Origin: Candidatus Latescibacter anaerobius SCGC AAA252-E07
Lineage (GTDB): Bacteria; Latescibacterota; Latescibacteria; Latescibacterales; Latescibacteraceae
Length of the DNA stretch: 10,910 nt
Direction: 5' to 3'
NCBI GenBank assembly: GCA_000403035.1
Contig: AQSL01000090.1
Coordinates: 1-10,910, forward strand
Below are positions 5,964 through 10,910 of the stretch, in pieces; position 1 is the stretch's first letter, and every line of letters starts with the position of its first letter. The notes below the pieces were generated by a model, which ran no database searches, was not told the origin of the DNA, and worked only from the letters and a program-made list of their open reading frames with translations. Position numbers and translations under genes: made by a program.

Positions 5964-6155
5964 TTAATTGGAAAAAGTGCAAAGTCGAAGAAAAAGCACT
6001 CTTCATAATTTATTAAGATGAACCATAAGTCAAAACCAAAAGAATTCAGAAAAAACGTAAAAAACTCCTCTTTATCGGGAGAGGAAAGGAGGAAGTTATT
6101 GTTCGAATGTTTTGATATTCTTTTCGCCATTGACCCCAAAAAGGAAAGTTACTTT
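5964..6155. other. Probable decayed DNA, no intact gene
   Basis: An 80-codon minus-strand opening (5897-6139) covers this part, but its product is an odd run of Phe and Asn with no ribosome site and is more likely the degraded continuation of the recombinase remnant in a shifted frame. No other gene, promoter or repeat could be supported here. Confidence 0.4.
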
Positions 6156-6188
6156 AAAAAAAAATAGCGATCCATGTCACTATTTTTT
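6156..6188 (-). terminator. Terminator of the coiled-coil gene
   Basis: AAAAAATAG (6159-6167) pairs with CTATTTTTT (6180-6188), with two further inner pairs past a C-A mismatch. Read on the minus strand the stem is followed by nine T residues. It lies about 20 bases after the stop of the minus-strand gene. Confidence 0.65.
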
Positions 6189-6206
6189 ATGTCCAATGAT
6201 GATTTC

Positions 6207-6506
6207 CTATGACAACTCCACACCCAGTTTCTCTCTGATAATTTTTTTCATCCTATTAATATCAGCTTTCATTATAGAAAATTCATCTTCCGCGTCGGTC
6301 AATCTTTTCAAAAACTTATCAAGTGTGGTAGTCAGCTTGTCTATTTTCTGATTTATCCTGAATTCCATTCTTTCCATGTCTCTCTTAAGGGTTGATTCCA
6401 AGTTTATGGTCTTTTCACTGACCGCGTTAAGAATTACCGTGGTTTGCTTAGAAAGCAGCTTTTCTACCTCTTTACCTGATAATTGTTGGCTTTTTTTCTT
6501 CACCAT
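6207..6506 (-). CDS. Small coiled-coil protein
   Basis: A 99-residue protein, mostly helix. A basic start (MVKKKSQQ) is followed by one long heptad-rich coiled coil from about residue 25 to 95 (MERMEFRINQKIDKLTTTLD, FLKRLTDAEDEFSIMKADIN) and the ending REKLGVELS. It has no signal peptide or enzyme motif. Short proteins of this kind, with a LTDxEDEFxIMKAD core, recur in candidate-phylum genomes; their function is not known to me. It is a single-gene unit, with an almost ideal promoter upstream and its own terminator, which argues that it is real and expressed. It would act in the cytoplasm, possibly as an oligomeric scaffold or a structural partner. Confidence 0.75.
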   Translation of the reverse strand: MVKKKSQQLSGKEVEKLLSKQTTVILNAVSEKTINLESTLKRDMERMEFRINQKIDKLTTTLDKFLKRLTDAEDEFSIMKADINRMKKIIREKLGVELS

Positions 6507-6529
6507 ATTAGTCTTTATCTTACATTCAT

Positions 6530-6558
6530 ATTCTACTTTTGCTCCATCAATATGTCAA
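6530..6558 (-). promoter_or_regulatory. Strong promoter of the coiled-coil gene
   Basis: On the minus strand a perfect TTGACA (6553-6558), a 17-base spacer and TAGAAT (6530-6535). Transcription would begin near 6523, about 17 bases before the ATG at 6506. It is the closest match to the sigma-70 consensus in the window. Confidence 0.75.
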
Positions 6559-6607
6559 TGGTCGATTCTTACCAGGAAATTCTAATAGCCGCCTGTCCGT
6601 AAGGATT

Positions 6608-6639
6608 ACTATCCCTGCTTCGGCAAGGGTAGTTTTTTT
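6608..6639 (+). terminator. Orphan plus-strand terminator with TTCG loop
   Basis: An 11-position stem (one C-A mismatch, one T-G pair) closes on a C(TTCG)G tetraloop and is followed by seven T residues. No plus-strand gene ends here: the gene to its left is on the minus strand and the one to its right begins downstream. It may end a small RNA made from 6510-6607 or shield the next gene from read-through. Confidence 0.7.
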
Positions 6640-6652
6640 ATTTAAGAAACAT

Positions 6653-6658
6653 TATAAT
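6653..6658 (+). promoter_or_regulatory. -10 element upstream of the HD-domain gene
   Basis: A perfect TATAAT with a start point expected near 6665. The -35 area 17 bases upstream (TAGTTT) is poor. It allows either a near-leaderless TTG start at 6673 or a longer leader to the ATG at 6730. Confidence 0.45.
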
Positions 6659-6729
6659 CAACACATGTAGGTTTGATATTAGATAAAAAAAGAGCAAAAA
6701 GAGATTTTTTGCCTTTCACAAACATATTT

Positions 6730-7374
6730 ATGAAAATCAATATATCACTTTTAAACAGAAAGGCTATAATAAGAGGAAAATTAACGGAATTAATACCGGA
6801 ATTTTATGAACTTAAAGAAGTTATCGAAAATAATGATTGGCACAACAAAGAATCTGTTTTTGAGCACACCTTTTCTGTTATAGATAATATGGAAAGAATC
6901 ATCCGAAGCTCAAAAAAGGAAATCAAGGGAATATTAAACAAGGTTGTTGTCAAAAATTCCAGAAGAAGAATATTAAAAATTGCTGCACTATTGCATGATA
7001 TCGCGAAAAAAGAAACTATTATTGATTTGAACGGCATTACTTGTTGCCCTGGTCACGAAAAAAGAGGGGGAAGAAAAGTTCAAAAAATATTAAGCCGTTT
7101 TAATCTTTCCCCAAAAGAATCTAAAATCATTACAGACATAGTTAAAAATCATGGTTTAATACACGATATTATCGCCCCGAATAACAAAAATTTCAAAAAA
7201 GAATATAGAAATTTCAAAAAGAAATTATCTAACATATATTTAGAACTCATTTTAATGGCATTTGCCGATACTATTGGAAGTTATTTGAAAAAAACCAAAC
7301 CGGTTGAATTTTATTATCGGATCGGTTTTTATGAGAAACAATTAAAGAACTTGCCGTTAAACTGTGGCAAATAG
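6730..7374 (+). CDS. HD-domain protein (metal-dependent phosphohydrolase family)
   Basis: A 214-residue HD-superfamily protein of the type related to the HD part of bacterial tRNA nucleotidyltransferases. Metal-site residues are visible in order: His38 (NDWHNKESVFEHT, with a second His46), the His89-Asp90 pair in AALLHDIAKKE, His109 in PGHEKRGG, His141 in VKNHG and Asp180 in FADTIGS. All are present, so it is likely an active hydrolase of a phosphate ester, perhaps a nucleotide or cyclic nucleotide; the substrate cannot be read from sequence. No nucleotidyltransferase domain is attached. The ATG at 6730 is preferred because family members usually start close before the KLTELIPEFYELK helix; a TTG at 6673 would add 19 residues. 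No ribosome site is seen at either. The next gene lies 57 bases downstream and could be cotranscribed. Confidence 0.8.
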   Translation: MKINISLLNRKAIIRGKLTELIPEFYELKEVIENNDWHNKESVFEHTFSVIDNMERIIRSSKKEIKGILNKVVVKNSRRRILKIAALLHDIAKKETIIDLNGITCCPGHEKRGGRKVQKILSRFNLSPKESKIITDIVKNHGLIHDIIAPNNKNFKKEYRNFKKKLSNIYLELILMAFADTIGSYLKKTKPVEFYYRIGFYEKQLKNLPLNCGK

Positions 7375-7431
7375 GCCTGCCAAGATAGAACTTTAACAGT
7401 TGAATTAAAAAATCGAAAGGGAGATGAGTAA

Positions 7432-7884
7432 ATGAACTGTAATAAAAAAAGAGAGGCACCGCTTTCTCAAGACATAGAAATATTTAAAATTGTAACAGAT
7501 CATTTTAAACAAGATGTATGTGAATTTTGGACGAGATCAAATTTTTATCTCTTAGCCCTGACTGGTCTCTTTTCGGTTTTTGTTGCTACATTCTCGACCA
7601 CAACTATATTTAACACTGCAATTAGTATCAGTGTTGCAATTCTTGGATTGGTGATAGCGGTATTTTGGTTTATTATCCTTCGAGGGGCAGTTGAATGGAT
7701 TCGGCAATGGAGAAAGCAGGTGATAAAGCTTGATAAGGAGATAAATCGATTCCAGTGTTATGTTGAGGTAGAAAGTCTTGTCGAACAAAAACTTTTCCTG
7801 AGCCCGTCTTATATGACTCAATTTCTACCTTTAATATTTGCGATTACTTGGTTATTGGTATTGGGATTGATTTTTATTTTATAA
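7432..7884 (+). CDS. Small three-helix membrane protein
   Basis: A 150-residue membrane protein with a soluble N-terminal helix (DIEIFKIVTDHFKQDVCEFW), two closely spaced transmembrane helices (about 37-54 and 63-83), a charged cytoplasmic helix (RQWRKQVIKLDKEINRFQ) and a third membrane helix at the end (about 128-150). It has the best ribosome site of the accessory block, AGGGAG eight bases before the ATG. No enzyme motif is seen. The next gene, a membrane-anchored Mrr-type nuclease, starts 26 bases after its stop, so the two probably work as a pair, with this one as membrane partner or sensor. The shape is like small oligomeric membrane proteins, but no named family can be assigned. Confidence 0.75.
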   Translation: MNCNKKREAPLSQDIEIFKIVTDHFKQDVCEFWTRSNFYLLALTGLFSVFVATFSTTTIFNTAISISVAILGLVIAVFWFIILRGAVEWIRQWRKQVIKLDKEINRFQCYVEVESLVEQKLFLSPSYMTQFLPLIFAITWLLVLGLIFIL

Positions 7885-7910
7885 ACTTTAGAAATTTCAA
7901 TTGCCCTTAT

Positions 7911-8468
7911 ATGTTTGAACTTCCACCAATCTCAGAGTTTATACGAGTATTTTGGCTTTATATAATAAAACCATTCTGGTGGCTTTGGGCAATATGTCTA
8001 GGGATAATATTAATCAAACTGGGATTCACATATCTTTTGAAGTGGATTGAAGAAAGAAAACGAATAAGATGGCTTAAAGAACATAAAACATTAGAAGAAT
8101 TCAAAACGTTAGATCCGAGAGAATTTGAGAAAATTGTAGCTGTGATTTTCAAAAATCTGGGCTATAAAGCCCAATTAAAAGGTGGCCCGAAAGACAGAGG
8201 AATTGATATAGGAATTATAAAAGATAAAAAAAGGTATTTTGTGCAGTGTAAGAAAATGGACGTGGTTTCTCCAAAATTTATCCGAGAGTTTTATGGTTCT
8301 ATAGTCGATAATCTTCGAGAAGGAGAAAAAGGATTTTTAGTTACCACTGGAGAATTTACAGAGGAAGGCAGAGAATTTGCCAAAGATAAACCTATTGAGT
8401 TAGTCGATGGTTCGAAACTTGAAAAAGTTGCTAACCAAAAAATTTTAGATTGTCTATTGTTAGGTTAA
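7911..8468 (+). CDS. Membrane-anchored Mrr-type restriction endonuclease-like protein
   Basis: A 185-residue protein. Residues 10-43 are strongly hydrophobic and Trp-rich and form one or two membrane helices, followed by a basic linker (EERKRIRWLKEHK). From about residue 60 comes an Mrr/PD-(D/E)xK nuclease core: helix with Glu73 (PREFEKIVAVIFKNLGY), Asp99 in GPKDRGIDIG, and Gln112-x-Lys114 in YFVQCKK, then FYGSIVDNL and GFLVTTGEFTEEG typical of Mrr_cat. The key residues are intact, so a DNA-cleaving enzyme held at the inner membrane is likely. The ATG at 7911 is chosen because an upstream start at 7848 would overlap the previous gene by 12 codons. No methylase or specificity subunit is nearby, so it is not a classical restriction system. 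Confidence 0.85.
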   Translation: MFELPPISEFIRVFWLYIIKPFWWLWAICLGIILIKLGFTYLLKWIEERKRIRWLKEHKTLEEFKTLDPREFEKIVAVIFKNLGYKAQLKGGPKDRGIDIGIIKDKKRYFVQCKKMDVVSPKFIREFYGSIVDNLREGEKGFLVTTGEFTEEGREFAKDKPIELVDGSKLEKVANQKILDCLLLG

Positions 8469-8589
8469 TATATAAAGAAGTCCTTTATTGGGCTATTTGT
8501 CCTCAAAACTTACACTTTTAAGCAATTTCCCCATTTGTTTAGAGAATGGTCGCCTCAAATTCCGAAGAAGAACATTATGGTTGATTTAT

Positions 8590-8621
8590 ATGCCTTTTTT
8601 GGTAAGATGAAAAAAAGGCAT
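8590..8621 (+). promoter_or_regulatory. Inverted repeat covering the start codon of the ATPase gene
   Basis: ATGCCTTTTTT (8590-8600) is the exact complement of AAAAAAGGCAT (8611-8621), with a ten-base loop. The 3' arm contains AT of the ATG at 8620. As RNA it would hide the start codon. A possible promoter, TTGATT (8581-8586) with TAAGAT (8603-8608), lies on the same bases and would make the repeat a DNA operator instead. Confidence 0.55.
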
Positions 8622-9474
8622 GCGAACCATTATTATTCCTAAGCTAGCCAGTGATAATCTTATTGCTCAATTAGGGTCTCTTTATAAAACATTCAAAGGC
8701 GTAGAACCTGGGGAAAAATTAGATTTTGACTTGTGTCAGTTGGAATGGGTATGTCCTCTTTTATTGTTGCCTCTGAGTGCGTACATAAATGAAACCAATA
8801 GCCAAGTTAAGATAAACGAATGTAAAATCAAATATTACCTGGAGAAGATAGTTTTCCCGAAAGGGGTAAGTTCCATATCTGAATTTCAACGACAGATCCA
8901 AAAGCACAAAACTTTTATCCCGATAAGCTTATTGTATAAAGAAAAGAAGAGGAATAGGGAAAGACTGGCTTCTCTGTTTGAAGAGAAAATTTACGAAACG
9001 CTTGGTAATGTAGCTGGCGCTCGCAGCGCTCTTTGGTATCCGATATCAGAGCTAATCACCAATATATTCGAACACAGTAAAAAGAATTCCGGTTATCTAT
9101 TTGGACAATATTATCCAATTAAGAAGTATCTTGATATTTGTATTGTTGACTGCGGCAGGGGAATTAGAAAAAGTTATGAGGAAGAAAAAGGATTGAATTT
9201 GACTGATGAACAGGCGATTGCCGAAGCCATGAAAGGCCATTCCGTCAAGAAAGAAAAGGAAAGAGGATATGGCTTAAGGACTTCGAAAGAGGTTGTTTGT
9301 AAGGCACTGGATGGAAGCGGTTTTATTCTGATTTCCGGCTCCTGTGCGTTGGTTTCAACAAAAAAAGGCGATAGATTGGTCGCTTTGTCCGATTTTTATT
9401 GGCAAGGGACTATTGTTTCCTATAGAATACACAAACCGACAAGGGCGGTTGACTTCCTAAAATATACGGAGTAA
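8620..9474 (+). CDS. GHKL ATPase with STAS-like N-terminal region (anti-sigma kinase type)
   Basis: A 284-residue cytoplasmic protein. The first 70 residues look STAS-like (LDFDLCQLEWVCPLLLLPLS). A linker follows (about 75-115), then a GHKL (HATPase) domain: N-box YPISELITNIFEHS with Glu144, Asn148 and His152; G1 box DICIVDCGRGI with Asp177 and Gly181; and G2 box ERGYGLRTS with Gly216-Gly218. The layout is that of single-domain ATPases such as anti-sigma kinases in partner-switching systems, and it lacks a histidine-kinase phosphoacceptor domain. The gene just downstream encodes a STAS-like protein, the expected partner. Its start lies in an inverted repeat with no normal ribosome site, which suggests tight control. 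No sigma factor or phosphatase is in the window, so its output is unknown. Confidence 0.8.
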   Translation: MRTIIIPKLASDNLIAQLGSLYKTFKGVEPGEKLDFDLCQLEWVCPLLLLPLSAYINETNSQVKINECKIKYYLEKIVFPKGVSSISEFQRQIQKHKTFIPISLLYKEKKRNRERLASLFEEKIYETLGNVAGARSALWYPISELITNIFEHSKKNSGYLFGQYYPIKKYLDICIVDCGRGIRKSYEEEKGLNLTDEQAIAEAMKGHSVKKEKERGYGLRTSKEVVCKALDGSGFILISGSCALVSTKKGDRLVALSDFYWQGTIVSYRIHKPTRAVDFLKYTE

Positions 9475-9525
9475 CATAAACGTCTCATTTTTATGTTATT
9501 ATAAATTAATAGTTATCTATAATAT

Positions 9526-9879
9526 ATGCGAAAAAAAGTCATAGTTCTAAGTAAGGTATTAGCCGAGATAATGACTTCTCGTGATATTACCGAGGTGCTG
9601 GAGAACTTCATCAAAAGGACTAACGCCGAGACTGTTATTTTGGATTTCAAAGATATTAAATTCATTTCCCGCTCTGCCGCGCATTCATTACTTTTATTGA
9701 AAGAGAAATTCGAGGCCAGAACTTCCAAAAGAAAACTGATATATTTCGAGAACGCCGTGAATGATGTGTCTGAGATGCTTCGCATCGTTTCTGCAAGTAA
9801 GGCTTATCCCAAGAAGGAAAAAACGGTATTTAATCCCAAGAGAATCAACATAAACTCTTTATTGAAAGAAGCTATTTAG
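9526..9879 (+). CDS. STAS-like protein (DUF4325 type)
   Basis: A 117-residue protein. Residues 15-90 fit a STAS-like fold of the DUF4325 kind: helix (DITEVLENFIKRT), strand VILDFKDIKFISRS, helix AAHSLLLLKEKF, strand KLIYFENA and helix DVSEMLRIV. The FISRSAA segment takes the place of the phosphorylated Ser region of classical anti-anti-sigma proteins, so phosphorylation by the upstream ATPase is plausible though not shown. A basic 25-residue tail (YPKKEKTVFNPKRININS) is added. It lies 51 bases after the ATPase gene, separated by a short AACATAAA/TTTATGTT hairpin (9473-9497); TATAAA at 9500-9505 might add an internal promoter. No clear ribosome site. A terminator follows at 9974. Confidence 0.75.
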   Translation: MRKKVIVLSKVLAEIMTSRDITEVLENFIKRTNAETVILDFKDIKFISRSAAHSLLLLKEKFEARTSKRKLIYFENAVNDVSEMLRIVSASKAYPKKEKTVFNPKRININSLLKEAI

Positions 9880-9973
9880 CTGGTATGTTGAAAATGGGTT
9901 GTGTGGGATACTCCTTTTTTATTTTTAGGAGAAATCTGGTTTTTACAAATATTCTGAATGATTAAGGACGAAT

Positions 9974-9995
9974 AAGCCCATCGATGGGTTTTTTT
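9974..9995 (+). terminator. Terminator after the ATPase/STAS pair
   Basis: AAGCCC and GGGTTT flank an ATCGAT centre and are followed by seven T residues (9989-9995). It closes the plus-strand unit, about 95 bases past the last stop codon. The sequence between holds only a weak CTCCT/AGGAG hairpin at 9911-9931. Confidence 0.75.
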
Positions 9996-10082
9996 ATTTA
10001 TCCCCACAACTTGCACTTTTATACTATTTTATCATCCTTGTTGCGATTTTTCTGACTTTTAGACTGGATAGTGGAATGACCT

Positions 10083-10265
10083 ATGTCAGAAAAATCACAA
10101 CATAAACAAGGCTCCCAGCCAAAGGGAAATCCCCTTGATGATTTAACCCAGGAAGAACTGGTCGATCTGGCTGCTGAACAGCTGGCTGATATATTCGTTA
10201 AACAACTGATCTATGAGAAAAGCTTGAAGAACAAGAAACCTATGCAGCCTGAGGAACTGATTTAA
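10083..10265 (+). CDS. 60-residue charged protein beside the intact recombinase
   Basis: A 60-residue protein with a polar, probably disordered start (MSEKSQHKQGSQPKGNP) and an acidic-to-basic helix (LTQEELVDLAAEQLADIFVK, then IYEKSLKNKK). It matches the protein at 5595-5777 in length, layout and in the E-E/D-E-L, A-x-x-x-L/F-A-D-I/L-F and E-K-x-x-K pattern, so the two are probably paralogues. The last 26 bases overlap the end of the recombinase gene on the opposite strand. It may be a recombinase accessory protein, a small DNA-binding factor or a gene carried along at the integration site. No ribosome site is clear. The function is unknown; the repeated linkage to recombinase ends is the main evidence that it is real. 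Confidence 0.7.
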   Translation: MSEKSQHKQGSQPKGNPLDDLTQEELVDLAAEQLADIFVKQLIYEKSLKNKKPMQPEELI

Positions 10266-10910
10266 GAGACCCCGCAATTTCTTTGATGAGCTTGATTTGG
10301 CCTTTAAGGAACCGGATATATTCGTGATCCTGCAGGATACTGATAACATTCCAAACCTCTTTCGGTTCCTGACCCAATACACCCCCTTTTCGAACTTTAT
10401 CTGCCTCGATTAGGGCTTTAAACAGCCGGGTAGGTTCTGAGTTGGCAATTTTTTTGCCCTTAATCTCAAACCTTTCCCAGAAAAAACACAAATAGTGCCT
10501 TTTTAAATTAAAGGGAGCTTTTTTGTATGCCTGGTAGGTATTACGGGCGAATCTCAGTATTTCCTGGAGTTCGTCCACTTTGATTTCTCTTTTCTCTTCC
10601 AATTCATCTATTTGGGACTGTATCGACTCCAACTCTTCCCTGAATCCGTTTCTCAACCGGGTGAAGTCATCGTCAGCGATGACCCCGGTCAGGAGTTTCT
10701 CTTCGGCAGTGTTTCTCTTCTGTTCTATGGCTTTCTTTTGGTTATAGAGTGTGCTCTTCCGGGTCGATATTTTACTTTCCTGCGCTTCAAATTTGCTCCT
10801 CGCTTTCGCCACCATCTGATCAGCAAACTCCGGGCTGAACTGGAGTTCCTTAAACTTCTCTTCAACCTGCTCTTGCAGGTTGTTAACAGGAATATAGCGA
10901 TTGTGTCTGC
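10240..10910 (-). CDS. Large serine recombinase, C-terminal part (runs off the window)
   Basis: Only the last 222 residues are inside the window; the frame stays open to its right edge, so a methionine at 10815 is internal. The visible part is the long coiled-coil region and C-terminal tail of a large serine recombinase: RYIPVNNLQEQVEEKFKEL (just after the usual zinc-ribbon), a coiled coil rich in KAIEQKRNTAEEKLLTG and LEEKREIK, then the family's RNTYQAYKKAPFNLKRHYLC and FFWERFEIKGKKI. The catalytic Ser domain and zinc ribbon must lie beyond 10910. It would cut and rejoin DNA at att sites to move an element. The 3' end overlaps the 60-residue plus-strand gene, an arrangement echoed by the remnant at 5802. 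Confidence 0.9.
   Translation of the reverse strand, partial: RHNRYIPVNNLQEQVEEKFKELQFSPEFADQMVAKARSKFEAQESKISTRKSTLYNQKKAIEQKRNTAEEKLLTGVIADDDFTRLRNGFREELESIQSQIDELEEKREIKVDELQEILRFARNTYQAYKKAPFNLKRHYLCFFWERFEIKGKKIANSEPTRLFKALIEADKVRKGGVLGQEPKEVWNVISILQDHEYIRFLKGQIKLIKEIAGSLKSVPQAA

Noticed and set aside
5897..6139. 80-residue minus-strand protein rich in Phe and Asn
   Set aside because: No promoter or ribosome site and an unnatural composition; better explained as decayed recombinase sequence in a shifted frame.
6112..6585. Two plus-strand readings opposite the coiled-coil gene
   Set aside because: They are shadows of the minus-strand gene, which has a strong promoter, a terminator and a clear heptad pattern.
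7848..7910. Upstream start for the Mrr-type protein
   Set aside because: It would overlap the membrane protein gene by 12 codons with no ribosome site; the ATG at 7911 begins right before the membrane helices.
9518..9523. TATAAT as promoter of the STAS-like gene
   Set aside because: It ends only two bases before the ATG, so transcription would begin inside the gene.

Overview
This looks like chromosomal DNA from an uncultivated bacterium. It encodes an outer-membrane beta-barrel protein of the Wzi type, so a two-membrane cell is likely. It also carries a type IV pilin-like lectin protein, a large serine recombinase and many small orphan genes of the kind common in candidate-phylum genomes (Omnitrophota-like or CPR-like; this placement is a guess). 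The genes read normally in the standard bacterial code, Shine-Dalgarno sites are often weak or absent, and at least one gene appears to be transcribed leaderless. No rRNA, tRNA or CRISPR array was seen.

Layout. (1) 1-2860: a Wzi-like outer-membrane protein, split by one extra G in a seven-G run, faces a LamG-domain pilin-like protein on the other strand. (2) 3019-3553: a strikingly structured leader, with two GAAA-capped hairpins, a third hairpin and three copies of one 11-12-base arm, runs up to the start codon of a small exported protein. (3) 3611-4320: a possible RelE/barnase-like nuclease gene with its own promoter and terminator, followed by a compact three-way-junction inverted repeat. 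(4) 4327-5549: a tight three-gene operon with a clear promoter. It encodes two small proteins that may share a fold and a caspase-like (clan CD) His/Cys protein; this is the best candidate for an undescribed system. (5) 5587-6010: a 60-residue charged protein facing a decayed tail of a large serine recombinase. (6) 6156-9995: an AT-rich block of accessory genes: a coiled-coil protein, an HD-domain protein, a small membrane protein next to a membrane-anchored Mrr-type nuclease, and a GHKL ATPase plus STAS-like pair. (7) 10083-10910: a second 60-residue protein facing an intact, window-truncated recombinase, which repeats the arrangement in (5).

How it fits together. The two recombinase/60-residue loci mark insertion hot spots or successive integrations, and the genes between and beside them are typical accessory cargo (toxin-like, protease, nuclease and signalling genes). 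Working links are clearest inside three units: the caspase-like operon, the membrane protein plus Mrr pair, and the ATPase plus STAS pair, which resembles a partner-switching module. All family assignments are from motifs read by eye.
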